Shown in pieces: positions 27,301-34,980 of a stretch of DNA of 56,873 nt; within the stretch, counting starts at the first letter, position 1, and every line of letters begins with the position of its first letter. Below the pieces are notes generated by a model. It saw only the letters and a list, made by a program, of their open reading frames with translations, was not told the DNA's origin and made no database searches. This DNA comes from Myxococcales bacterium (lineage in GTDB: Bacteria > Myxococcota > Polyangia > Polyangiales > Polyangiaceae), in the NCBI GenBank assembly GCA_003151595.1, contig PLXW01000037.1, positions 1,389-58,261 on the forward strand, given 5' to 3'. The position numbers and the translations under genes are program-made.

Positions 27301-28125
27301 TCACGGCTTCGTGAAGACGAGCACGAAGCGGTCGCGCTTCTCGCCCTTCGCAGGGACACCCGGATTCGCGTCCCAGTCTCGTGGGTCCGCCCCGTCGCGC
27401 AGGAAGCGCCCCTCGGCCGCGAATACGAAACCAGCCGACTCGATCTCGCGGCGCGCGTTGCGTGATTCGTCGATGTGGAGGGCGCGGAGATCCGTCGTGA
27501 TCGAGCCCTCGCGCGGCGTCTCGTCGAGGGTGACGTAGCGGCCACCGCGGCGGAGAGCGAGATGGATCGCATGGTTCATCGCGTCGCGATCGACGCCGAA
27601 GGGGACGAGCTGCCCGTAGTCGATCGCCAGGAACACCAGGTCGAGCCCACGGGTCCCCGGCGGGAACGGATCGGCGAACGGGCGATCGACGCGGACGACG
27701 TTCGCGTCGACCGGGCGCGAGAGGCGGGCGCTCCATGCCGTCTCCACCGGCGAGGCGAGCATTGCGGGAGCGTTCTGTCCGACGACGCCGCCGCCCGGAC
27801 CGACGGCGCGGGCGAGGAGCTCGGTCATGTATCCCCTTCCGCACCCGAGCTCGGCGACGCGCATTCCACGGTCGACGGCGAGGAACGTCAGGAGATCCGC
27901 GGCCTGCCGCGACTCGTCGAGCGCGCGGTCCTCCGGCGCGCGATCGGGCGCCGCGAGGAGCTCGCGTACGCGAGTCATGGGCTCGACCTCGCGCACGGCA
28001 TGCGTGTTCGCGATCGCGTTGGCGTTCGTCACCGGCAGCGCCGCGTTGGAGAGATCGCGCGGAGGCGCGCCTCCGGCGCAGGCAGCGGACGTCGCGAGGA
28101 GAATGAAGACTTGCGTGGGTCGCAT
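27301..28125 (-). CDS. Exported class I SAM-dependent methyltransferase
   Basis: A 274-residue protein. It has an unusual N-terminal lipoprotein-like signal (MRPTQVFILLATSAACAGG), a spacer rich in Asn/Ala, and then a Rossmann methyltransferase fold with motif I VAELGCGRGYMTELLARAVG. LDLVFLAIDYGQLVPFGVDR follows, then LRRGGRYVTLDETPREGS. A signal sequence on a SAM-dependent enzyme is odd because SAM is cytoplasmic, yet such 'secreted' methyltransferases recur in myxobacteria and some proteobacteria. The substrate is unknown. ATG 28125 follows GGAGAGGGGGG. No -24/-12 element was found upstream. Confidence 0.8.
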   Translation of the reverse strand: MRPTQVFILLATSAACAGGAPPRDLSNAALPVTNANAIANTHAVREVEPMTRVRELLAAPDRAPEDRALDESRQAADLLTFLAVDRGMRVAELGCGRGYMTELLARAVGPGGGVVGQNAPAMLASPVETAWSARLSRPVDANVVRVDRPFADPFPPGTRGLDLVFLAIDYGQLVPFGVDRDAMNHAIHLALRRGGRYVTLDETPREGSITTDLRALHIDESRNARREIESAGFVFAAEGRFLRDGADPRDWDANPGVPAKGEKRDRFVLVFTKP

Positions 28126-28186
28126 CCCCCCTCTCCTTTCACGATCCGTGCTCATCGCGAACGGGTGCTTCCGCGAAGGCTCCATC

Positions 28187-28750
28187 TCAGTTGGGCGAGA
28201 CACAACCTGCGGCCACGCTACCGCTGCAGACGTTCGTCGTACCCGTGCACGGATACGCGTTGCTCCATGCAAAGCTTCCCGAGAGGGTCGGGGCCGCCGG
28301 CGCCACGGCGGGATGGACCGTGAGGTCCTCCGACGTATAGGTCAGAGCGCCGCCACCGACGATCGGAGCGGGGGTCACCGTCGTCCAGCCCACTTTGGCC
28401 GCGCTCCCCTGCATGGTGAAGTGACCCGAGTACTCCGAGCTCGGATACAGCGAGTTCGTCATCGTGAAAGAGCAGCTCGGCGCGGTCTGCACGAAGGTCC
28501 ACGTGATCGGCTCCGTGATCGCGTGCAATCCCACCGGGCAGGTCGTGCTCACGATCTCCGTCGTCACGCTGTAGGTACCCGCGAAGCTGGAGCAGTTGTC
28601 GGTCGGCTGGGTGGCGCCACTGTCGTCGCTTCCGCCGCACGCGATGACGAGGAGCAAGGAGGCAATCACTGCGATCCCTTTCGCCCTGACGCTCTCGCGC
28701 TTCGTGTTTCCGGTCGGTTCGGGGAGCGTCTTCTCGAGACTGGTGTTCAT
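28187..28750 (-). CDS. Small lipoprotein, beta-rich, Cys pairs
   Basis: A 187-residue protein with an extended basic n-region followed by IAVIASLLLVIACGGSD, so the lipobox Cys is residue 38. The mature part (NCSSFAGTYSVTTEIVSTTC, CSFTMTNSLYPSSEYSGHF, LTYTSEDLTVHP) reads as a small beta-sandwich with two or three disulfides. It resembles other myxobacterial lipoproteins that report 'FAGTYSVTT' or similar, and has no known activity. The start follows GAGGAGGATGCA. A weak GG-N10-GC element (TGGGGCCCAGGGCGCA at 28765-28780 on the minus strand) lies 30 bases before the start but has a poor -12 half. Confidence 0.75.
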   Translation of the reverse strand: MNTSLEKTLPEPTGNTKRESVRAKGIAVIASLLLVIACGGSDDSGATQPTDNCSSFAGTYSVTTEIVSTTCPVGLHAITEPITWTFVQTAPSCSFTMTNSLYPSSEYSGHFTMQGSAAKVGWTTVTPAPIVGGGALTYTSEDLTVHPAVAPAAPTLSGSFAWSNAYPCTGTTNVCSGSVAAGCVSPN

Positions 28751-28965
28751 TGCATCCTCCTCGTTGCGCCCTGGGCCCCATCAATGCGGCCTGACGAACG
28801 ACGACGCCGCGGTGCAAGTTCGAGCCCGGCGACGTCCTTGGGCTTCTGACAACGGAGCTCGTCATTCGCGTCGTGGACGCTCCGCACGAATTGCGCGCTC
28901 ACGCAGCGCTCACCGACTCACCGAGGCGCGATATGGAACCTCGCTGCGTTCGACACCGGGACCGT

Positions 28966-28981
28966 AGGCCCGCGTCGTGCA
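28966..28981 (+). promoter_or_regulatory. -24/-12-like element, Shine-Dalgarno class
   Basis: AGGCCCGCGTCGTGCA keeps GG-N10-GC spacing but the -24 half is degenerate. It predicts initiation near 28992, before the kinase gene. Confidence 0.35.
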
Positions 28982-29007
28982 CCTCTGAATCCGTTGAGGG
29001 TCTCGCC

Positions 29008-30219
29008 ATGAAGCGCTGGTTCACGTCCGCCCTTCTCCTCCACTGGCTCGGTGGCCACGGCGGCACGAAGCACGATGAGAGCACGCGCGTTCCTGGCGCG
29101 ACGCCGCAACTCCTGGCGTGGGGTGAGCCCCCGGCAGCGGGGAGCGCAAGAACGCGAAGCGTTCCTGGGACGCTCCACTGGCGTGGAGTCGAGGCGACCC
29201 CAGCAAGCGATGGGACGCTCCCCTCGAGCAGCATCAAGCTCCTCACGCCCCTGGGCACGGGCGGGATGGGCACCGTCTGGCTCGGATTCGACCAGCAAGA
29301 ACGTGCCTACGTCGCGGTGAAGATGATTCTTCCGCACCTGGTCGAGAGCGCGGACGTCGTCACCCGGTTTCACCGCGAGATACGCATTCTCGAGCGGCTG
29401 CGGGGGAGGCGCTCGGTGAAGCTGCGCGCCGCAGGCACGGTCGATGGTCAGCCCTTCGCGGTCATGGATCGGGTTCCGGGGACGAGCCTCTCGCGACGCA
29501 TCGCGCAGGGTGCGTCGCTACCGCTCCCCGACGTCTTGCGTATCGTGACTCAGCTTCTCGTTGCCCTCGCGGAGATTCACGAGCAAGGGATCACCCATTG
29601 CGACGTGAAGCCCTCGAACATCATGCTCAGCGGCGAAGAGCTCGACGTGACGTTGATCGATTTCGGAGTGGCCGCTTCGCGGGACGACGGTGAGGTCCAA
29701 GGGGGATCCGCCGTCGGCACCGCTTCTCACATGAGCCCCGAGCAGCTGCTCGCCGAGGGCCGCGGCGATGGGCGCGAAGATCTGTGGGCTGCGGCGGTCG
29801 TCGCGTATGAATGCCTCCTCGGTCGACTCCCGTTCAATGGGCCGAACTTCGCGCTCGCCCACGTCGTCACACGAGCGGACGCGCTCGTCCTCCCGACCGC
29901 GCTTCGATCGGACTTCCCACCTCGTCTCGATCGTTGGTTCACGCGTGCCTTCGCGCGTGACATCGACGATCGGTTCGCCGACGCGAACGAAATGCGCGCG
30001 GCGTGGGAGTGCGCGACCACCGAGCTCTCCAGTATCGAGGGGTGTCCGAATGCGCCGCAAAGAGAGACGCTCGATCCGACCACGACCGCGGATCGAATCG
30101 CAGCATCCCACGTCCGCGCGCGCCACCCGAGAACGCTGCCCCGATGCGCCCCACTTGCGGCCACGTGCACGGGCTGCGCTGGCGAGCTTTCGCCTCGCCG
30201 ATCTTCTGGAGGTTCCTGA
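29008..30219 (+). CDS. Serine/threonine protein kinase with HCD catalytic loop
   Basis: A 403-residue eukaryotic-type kinase without the long sensor tail of most PknB proteins. The glycine loop is LGTGGMGTVWLGFD near residue 83, the ATP lysine is Lys105 in VAVKMILPH, and the catalytic loop is HCDVKPSNIM with Asp199. It also has LIDFGVAASRDD (DFG), GTASHMSPEQLLAEG (activation segment and APE-like SPE) and the alpha-F region DGREDLWAAAVVAYECLLG. The Arg of the usual HRD is Cys198, so activation by activation-loop phosphorylation may be weakened. The last 40 residues are unconserved. ATG 29008 is chosen for the weak GAGGG before it; homology only begins at residue 75. Confidence 0.85.
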   Translation: MKRWFTSALLLHWLGGHGGTKHDESTRVPGATPQLLAWGEPPAAGSARTRSVPGTLHWRGVEATPASDGTLPSSSIKLLTPLGTGGMGTVWLGFDQQERAYVAVKMILPHLVESADVVTRFHREIRILERLRGRRSVKLRAAGTVDGQPFAVMDRVPGTSLSRRIAQGASLPLPDVLRIVTQLLVALAEIHEQGITHCDVKPSNIMLSGEELDVTLIDFGVAASRDDGEVQGGSAVGTASHMSPEQLLAEGRGDGREDLWAAAVVAYECLLGRLPFNGPNFALAHVVTRADALVLPTALRSDFPPRLDRWFTRAFARDIDDRFADANEMRAAWECATTELSSIEGCPNAPQRETLDPTTTADRIAASHVRARHPRTLPRCAPLAATCTGCAGELSPRRSSGGS

Positions 30220-30243
30220 GGTGCGAGACTCGCGCGAGGGAGA

Positions 30244-30259
30244 TGGCATCGCGCGTGCT
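30244..30259 (+). promoter_or_regulatory. -24/-12 element, leaderless class
   Basis: TGGCATCGCGCGTGCT begins 27 bases before ATG 30271 and predicts initiation at about 30270. Confidence 0.6.
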
Positions 30260-30270
30260 GATGGGCTGGT

Positions 30271-31098
30271 ATGTCGCTCGCTCGCGCCACGTACACGTCG
30301 TCGTCGTTCCGCCTCGATGCAATCGGCATCGGGAGCATCCGCGATAAGGTCCGCTTCCTCGTGGACTACGGTGTGCTCGCGCCAGCCGGGGAGCCGTGGG
30401 TGTTCTCGATAGGAGAGAGCGCCATCGATCTCCGCATGGCTCACCGCTGCGCGTCCCGGTCGGACGACGCCGCCCACCGAGCCGTCGTCGTTGGCTGCGG
30501 CTTCGGCCTGGGCCTGTTCCGATGCGCACTTCATTCGCTGGGGTGCATCGAGTCCACGGTCCTCCTGCCCGATGAAGCGCAGCCCGATTTGCTGGCGCGC
30601 GTCTACGTCGAGAAGAGTGACGGTACGACGGACACCGGACACCTGTTCCATCGCGCGCTCGACGCAGCGCTCGCGGCCGCGCCCGGCATCGAGCGAGCGC
30701 TCGTCGAGGAGCTCGCGGCCCATGCCGGGATGGAGCGCGCGCGCCTCGTGCTGGGATCGTCGGACGCCGCGGCGTCGATCGAAACGGCCGCACCATGTCG
30801 CGCACCGACGTTCGGTGACCTGGCGAGCTCGCTCCGCTGGTTCGTCGGTGGGCCCGATACGCTGGCTGCTGGGTTCGTGACCGAGATCGGCGGCGAGATC
30901 GAGACGAACGGAGACGGCGTTCGCGAGCGTGTCTGCGCCGGACAGGCGCTCGCACGCATCGCGCTCCGCGCGCGCGTCGACGGACTGCTCACGTGCATCG
31001 AGTCGCCGAGGTCCGGCACGCGACACGACTGGCAACCGCAGGCGACGATCCGAATCGGGACGCCGCGACGTGCGCTCGCTCGCGCGGCCACTCGGTGA
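30271..31098 (+). CDS. Acg-like nitroreductase-fold protein
   Basis: A 275-residue protein. RDKVRFLVDYGVLAPAGEPWVFSI followed by IDLRMAHRC, and then VVVGCGFGLGLFRCALHSLG with LLPDEAQPDLLARVYV, follow the order of blocks in the Acg/TM-nitroreductase family. In those proteins xxAxLAPSxxNxQPWxF and SCGAAxxNLRxALxxLG have the same positions. The usual Asn-Gln of the NTQPW block is altered (AGEPW), and the C-terminal half is divergent and short, so FMN binding or catalysis may have changed. In mycobacteria the family answers dormancy signals and sequesters flavin. The start agrees with the promoter spacing; no Shine-Dalgarno sequence is present. Confidence 0.65.
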   Translation: MSLARATYTSSSFRLDAIGIGSIRDKVRFLVDYGVLAPAGEPWVFSIGESAIDLRMAHRCASRSDDAAHRAVVVGCGFGLGLFRCALHSLGCIESTVLLPDEAQPDLLARVYVEKSDGTTDTGHLFHRALDAALAAAPGIERALVEELAAHAGMERARLVLGSSDAAASIETAAPCRAPTFGDLASSLRWFVGGPDTLAAGFVTEIGGEIETNGDGVRERVCAGQALARIALRARVDGLLTCIESPRSGTRHDWQPQATIRIGTPRRALARAATR

Positions 31099-31117
31099 GC
31101 GTGTGTCGTCGCGCGGC

Positions 31118-31148
31118 GTTGGCGCCCTGGTTCTGCTCGGGCGCCAAC
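31118..31148. terminator. Bidirectional hairpin between convergent genes
   Basis: GTTGGCGCCC at 31118-31127 pairs perfectly with GGGCGCCAAC at 31139-31148 around an 11-base loop, 19 bases after one stop and 17 bases from the other. Confidence 0.65.
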
Positions 31149-31164
31149 CCGCGCTACCTCGCGC

Positions 31165-31455
31165 TCACGCTTTCGCGGCGACCCACCGCTTCAACTTCGG
31201 CAACGCCTCGCGCATCCACGCCAGGGCTTGATCGCGCGGCATCACGTCGAGCTCGACCATCCTCTCGACGCAGAAGTCGCGCATCTGATCCATCGACATC
31301 TTCGGCATGATGAACGCGCCGTTTCGATAGCAGTACGCGCAGTAGTCGCGGCTGCGAGTCCCATTCGCCTCGTTTCCGAAGTCGTCCGCGGTGCGGAGCG
31401 GCATGGAGCAACTCTGACAGATCGATTTCGGTTCTTCTTGCTGGATGTAGTTCAT
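31165..31455 (-). CDS. Zinc-ribbon domain protein
   Basis: A 96-residue protein. CQSCSMPLRTADDFGNEANG at residues 13-32, then DYCAYCYRNGAFI, gives two CxxC pairs that should bind one zinc ion, as in the 'putative zinc ribbon' family found in many bacteria. A short helical tail (MSMDQMRDFCVERM, LPKLKRWVAAKA) follows. There is no signal peptide. The start ATG follows GAGGAGAGCC. The protein is probably a small regulator or adaptor; the family has no settled function. Confidence 0.85.
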   Translation of the reverse strand: MNYIQQEEPKSICQSCSMPLRTADDFGNEANGTRSRDYCAYCYRNGAFIMPKMSMDQMRDFCVERMVELDVMPRDQALAWMREALPKLKRWVAAKA

Positions 31456-31482
31456 GGCTCTCCTCGGTTCCCGGTCGTTCGA

Positions 31483-31498
31483 CGCACTCGGTTCGCCA
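31483..31498 (-). promoter_or_regulatory. -24/-12-like element, Shine-Dalgarno class
   Basis: Minus-strand TGGCGAACCGAGTGCG predicts initiation near 31472. A second GG-N10-GC match (TGGCGCGCGTCGTGCG, 31499-31514) abuts it, so the assignment between the two is open. Confidence 0.4.
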
Positions 31499-31617
31499 CG
31501 CACGACGCGCGCCATCCTTGCCGCAACGGCCGCGATCCCAGCTCGGCGGTCGTTCCGTGCGTGAGTGCGCATGGATTTCGCGCCACACCCCACGACCGAT
31601 GCGCCGTCACCCGCCCG

Positions 31618-31633
31618 CGGCACACTCCGTGCG
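31618..31633 (+). promoter_or_regulatory. -24/-12 element, leaderless class
   Basis: CGGCACACTCCGTGCG begins 33 bases before ATG 31651, the longest spacing in this class, predicting a leader of about 7 bases. Confidence 0.5.
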
Positions 31634-31650
31634 AAGGGATCGTCGAACCC

Positions 31651-32847
31651 ATGACCACGCACGCCGCCCGATGGACACTCGAAACGAAACGCGCCTCGTC
31701 GCCGCCGGAGCCCAAGGAGCAAGGACCGCGCTGGTCTTGGCGCGCTGGAAAGCTCGCCGGGATCGACGTCCAGGTGCACGCGACCTTCCTCGTGCTGCTC
31801 GCCTGGATACTGCTCTCACACCTCGCGGCGGGTCACGGCCTCCGCGAAGCGCTGGGCGGCGTCGCGCTCACGGTCGCGGTCTTCACGATCGTCGTGCTCC
31901 ACGAGCTCGGGCACGCGCTGGTCGCTCGACACTACGGCATCCGCACGCGCGACATTCTCCTGCTCCCGATCGGCGGCATCTCTCGGCTCGAACGGATGCC
32001 GGATCGTCCGTCGGAGGAGCTCCGGGTCGCGATCGCAGGTCCTGCGGTGAACGTCGTGCTCGCCGCGCTCCTCTTCGGCGCGAGCGCGCTGGCGCATCAC
32101 GAGGTCGCGCTGGGAGCGATGCACGTCGTCGGCGGCTCATTTCTGGCGAAGCTCGCCTGGGTCAACGTGACTCTCGCCGTCTTCAACCTTCTCCCCGCGT
32201 TTCCGATGGACGGCGGGCGCGTCCTCCGCGCGATCCTGGCCATGCGGATGGATCGCGTGCGCGCGACGGCGATCGCGGCCGCGTGCGGACAGGCGATGGC
32301 ACTCCTCTTCGGACTCGTCGGGCTGTGGACGAACCCGCTGCTGGTTTTCATCGCTCTCTTCGTCTGGATCGGAGCACAAGCCGAAGCCGCTTCGGTGCAG
32401 ACGACGTCGGCGCTCGCCGGGCTCGACGTGACGCACGCCATGGTGCGCGAGTTCCGCTCGCTGAGCGTGAGCGACACGGTCGATCAAGCGGCAGCGCACA
32501 TGCTCGCGGGGTTTCAGGTCGACTTCCCGGTGCTCGATTCGAACGAGCTCGTCGGAGTGCTTACGCGCGAGGACATGATCCGCGCGCTGTCGGCGCGCGG
32601 CGGGGACACCCCGGTCGCGGACGCGATGCACCGTCGCTTCGCGGCCGCCGAAGCGCATGAAGCGCTCGACGCCGCGCTCCCACGTTTGCGCGACTCGGAG
32701 TGCGACGCACTCCCGGTGCTGGACCGTGGTGTCCTCGTGGGGATGCTTCGTCTGGAGAACGTCGGCGAGCTCGTCGCCGTTCGGTCGGCCGCGCGACACC
32801 GCGGGGGCGGCAAGATGAATGCGCGTGAGGCACGCGCATTGCTCTAG
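31651..32847 (+). CDS. Site-2-protease-type M50 metallopeptidase with two CBS domains
   Basis: A 398-residue membrane protease. Transmembrane segments lie near residues 43-60, 68-88, 128-150, 165-180 and 205-240. The zinc site is HELGHALVARHYG (His84, Glu85, His88) together with FNLLPAFPMDGGRVLRA, whose Asp is the third ligand. The C-terminal 140 residues form a CBS pair (VTHAMVREFRSLSVSDTV; LVGVLTREDMIRAL; VADAMHRRF; VLVGMLRLENVGEL), which usually binds an adenine nucleotide. Proteins of this plan cleave membrane-anchored regulators or sigma-factor precursors; the target here is unknown. Its last codons contain the promoter-like element of the next gene. Confidence 0.9.
   Translation: MTTHAARWTLETKRASSPPEPKEQGPRWSWRAGKLAGIDVQVHATFLVLLAWILLSHLAAGHGLREALGGVALTVAVFTIVVLHELGHALVARHYGIRTRDILLLPIGGISRLERMPDRPSEELRVAIAGPAVNVVLAALLFGASALAHHEVALGAMHVVGGSFLAKLAWVNVTLAVFNLLPAFPMDGGRVLRAILAMRMDRVRATAIAAACGQAMALLFGLVGLWTNPLLVFIALFVWIGAQAEAASVQTTSALAGLDVTHAMVREFRSLSVSDTVDQAAAHMLAGFQVDFPVLDSNELVGVLTREDMIRALSARGGDTPVADAMHRRFAAAEAHEALDAALPRLRDSECDALPVLDRGVLVGMLRLENVGELVAVRSAARHRGGGKMNAREARALL
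32828..32843 (+). promoter_or_regulatory. -24/-12 element inside the end of the protease gene, leaderless class
   Basis: AGGCACGCGCATTGCT is a near-perfect match located within the last codons of the protease gene. It begins 29 bases before ATG 32857. Confidence 0.65.
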
Positions 32848-32856
32848 ACGAGCAGG

Positions 32857-33342
32857 ATGTTCGCGCACGGCTCGCTTGCCATCGTCCTCGCGCTCGGTCT
32901 GGTTGCCGGCCTTCCTCACTGCAATCGCTCGGAGACTCGAGCGGTGACCGCCTCGCCCGCCCCTTCGGGATCGCCGTCGGCGCAGTCGTGCCCCATCGGG
33001 GTCGTGGGCTCGCACGTCGACGTCGTCGACACGCCGGTCGGCGCCGACCTCGTCTTCACGGCGAGCGCCGAGCGCCTCGTCGATCTACGAGCCCGCGTGC
33101 GCTCGGCCGCGCAGCTCTACGGAATCGGCGCGCACAAGGGGCTCGGTCACGAAGGGAAACATCTCGGAGCGCAGCGCCACGGCCTTCGCCTCACCGAGCT
33201 CCCTCTGTTGCACGCGGAGGTCGAGGACATCGACGGGGGCGCGCGCATGCGACTCGTCGCGGAGGTCGCTTCGCAGGTCGGGGATCTGCAAGGACGCTTG
33301 CGCGCGCGCGTCGACGAGGTGAACGCCAGCCCCTGCGACTGA
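32857..33342 (+). CDS. Small secreted protein with conserved His/Gly motif (paralogue of 3457-3909)
   Basis: A 161-residue exported protein. The signal region is FAHGSLAIVLALGLVAGLPHC; the His before Cys makes a poor lipobox, so either lipidation is atypical or the signal is cleaved nearby. After a Ser/Pro linker comes SCPIGVVGSHVDVVDTPVGA, then LYGIGAHKGLGHEGKHLG with QRHGLRLTEL, and DIDGGARMRLVAEV. These blocks align in order with the lipoprotein at 3457-3909 (YGPGAHRGEGHAGLHGRG, KHGLALWEL, EGGARLRVTA). The invariant Gly/His pattern hints at metal binding. It has its own promoter-like element and no Shine-Dalgarno sequence. Confidence 0.78.
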   Translation: MFAHGSLAIVLALGLVAGLPHCNRSETRAVTASPAPSGSPSAQSCPIGVVGSHVDVVDTPVGADLVFTASAERLVDLRARVRSAAQLYGIGAHKGLGHEGKHLGAQRHGLRLTELPLLHAEVEDIDGGARMRLVAEVASQVGDLQGRLRARVDEVNASPCD

Positions 33343-33532
33343 GACCCGGGAGGCGGCGCGCCTGATCACGACGACGCCCGTGACTTCGGGCTGGGCCTCA
33401 TTCGCCTGCCATTCCGGCACCTCGCCCTTCGCGCCTCGACCCGACGACCGAGCACTCCGTTCTCGTGCGCCTCCGCGCACGACGTGCGCCGTGACGGGCG
33501 CTCGATTCGGCGTGCTCCTCGATGCTCCGGTG

Positions 33533-33548
33533 CGGCACACGCGATGCA
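33533..33548 (+). promoter_or_regulatory. -24/-12 element, Shine-Dalgarno class
   Basis: CGGCACACGCGATGCA predicts initiation near 33559, with a 39-base leader that ends in CAGGAGAACTCG before ATG 33598. Confidence 0.55.
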
Positions 33549-33597
33549 CCGATTGGCAGTTTCGCGAGACGATCGCGACACAGATCAGGAGAACTCG

Positions 33598-34167
33598 ATG
33601 CTCGCCAATCGCCGAATCAATCGTACGTCCATCCTCGCATCCCTGGGGCTCCTCGCGCTCGCCGTCGCGACGGGCTGTGGAGGCGCCGCAGCCGAGAGCG
33701 CGCCGCCGACGTTCCTCACCTCTGCTCCGGTGGCACCCGACACGCAGGCGATGAACGCGAGGCTCAACCAGATCCTGAGCGAGCGAGACTCGGCCAAGCA
33801 AGACGCCGCCCTCGCGCGAGAGCAAGCGGCCGCCGACCGTGAGGAGGACGATCGCCAGCAGCGCGCCGTCCGCTCGTACATCGACTTCGAGACGGGCGTG
33901 TACGCGCGGCTCGATCGCGTCGACTCGCATTTGAAAGCCCTTCAGACGCAGGTGGCGCGCGCGACCGCGGCGCGCCGCCCGCGGATCGAGAAGCTCCTGC
34001 GAAACATCGCGAGCAACGAAGCGAAGGTCCAGATGGACATGCGTCGCATTCACAAGGTGCTCGATGCGGATTGGTCCGCGTTCAGGGGTGACGTCGAGAC
34101 GACCCTCGGGACTGTGGAGCACGACCTCGAGGACGCGGAGCACGAGTCTCCCATCGCTCCGAAATAG
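33598..34167 (+). CDS. Coiled-coil lipoprotein
   Basis: A 189-residue lipoprotein (LGLLALAVATGCGG, Cys near residue 27). Most of the mature chain is predicted to be long charged helices (residues 50-185: LNQILSERDSAKQDAALARE, VYARLDRVDSHLKALQTQV, RIEKLLRNIASNEAKVQMDM), so it probably forms a coiled coil in the periplasm, in the style of Lpp or of small OMP-linking proteins. No family is recognised. The ribosome site is clear. Confidence 0.78.
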   Translation: MLANRRINRTSILASLGLLALAVATGCGGAAAESAPPTFLTSAPVAPDTQAMNARLNQILSERDSAKQDAALAREQAAADREEDDRQQRAVRSYIDFETGVYARLDRVDSHLKALQTQVARATAARRPRIEKLLRNIASNEAKVQMDMRRIHKVLDADWSAFRGDVETTLGTVEHDLEDAEHESPIAPK

Positions 34168-34257
34168 GCAGCCCGGATCGTGCCGTACGCAAGCATCCGC
34201 GGTTCTCTTCTCGCTCGCGCCCGTGGCGGCGCGCTCCGCGAGCTTCGGAGTCTTCCG

Positions 34258-34977
34258 ATGCGCCGAGCGCTCGCCTTCGCGTCGTCCCTCGTGATCGTCG
34301 GTTGCGCCGGCGCGCGATCCCTTCCGGGGGACGCCGGCGCCGACGCGAGCGGAGGTTGCGCGAGCGGATCGCTGACGTTCGTGATGCGGAGCGCGGCCGG
34401 CGAGGCGTTCTGCCTGGGCGCGCCGGATTCGTGTTCGGGGGACTGGCTCTCGATCGCCGATCCGGCAGGGCACACGCTCTCGCTCGACGCGCCATGCACC
34501 ACGCGATGCTCCGATTGCGTGATGGTGGCCTGTCCCGTGCTCTGCCAGATGCCGAGCTCCATGCCGGACGGCGGCGCGCAACGCGTCTGGGATGGGAGTA
34601 ACTACGCGGCAGCGACGTGCGGTGCGGGGACGTCGTGCGTCTCGCCGACGTGCGCCGCTCCCGGGACGTACACCGCGACGATGTGCGGGTACCGCGATCA
34701 GGCCGACGCCGGCGAGCCCTACTGCGCGGCCGAGCCGGGCGCGACGTGCCGCACGACGACGTTCGCGTGGCCGCCGGCGCCAGGCGTCGCGACGATCGAG
34801 ACGACGATCGGCGACGCGACGTCGTGCTGTCCCGCGAGCTGGCAGCTCTATTCATGCACCTACGGCGACGGCGGCGACGGCTCTGCTTGCCACAATCCTG
34901 CGCTCGGATGCGCATCGTCGCTGACGTGCGGCATGGGGTGCGATCCGATCGTGACCGGGCGCTGCCAAGGGGGGTGA
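34258..34977 (+). CDS. Cys-rich lipoprotein
   Basis: A 239-residue lipoprotein with lipobox SSLVIVGCAG. The mature chain has at least 20 Cys (for example CSDCVMVACPVLCQ, TSCVSPTCAAPGTYTATMCG, CASSLTCGMGCDP), consistent with a disulfide-stabilised extracellular protein. The SLTFVMRSAAGEAFCLG opening resembles uncharacterised secreted proteins of Polyangia. The start follows GGAGTCTTCCG. The next gene begins 3 bases after the stop, so the two form an operon. No enzyme motif is seen. Confidence 0.78.
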   Translation: MRRALAFASSLVIVGCAGARSLPGDAGADASGGCASGSLTFVMRSAAGEAFCLGAPDSCSGDWLSIADPAGHTLSLDAPCTTRCSDCVMVACPVLCQMPSSMPDGGAQRVWDGSNYAAATCGAGTSCVSPTCAAPGTYTATMCGYRDQADAGEPYCAAEPGATCRTTTFAWPPAPGVATIETTIGDATSCCPASWQLYSCTYGDGGDGSACHNPALGCASSLTCGMGCDPIVTGRCQGG

Positions 34978-34980
34978 CGA

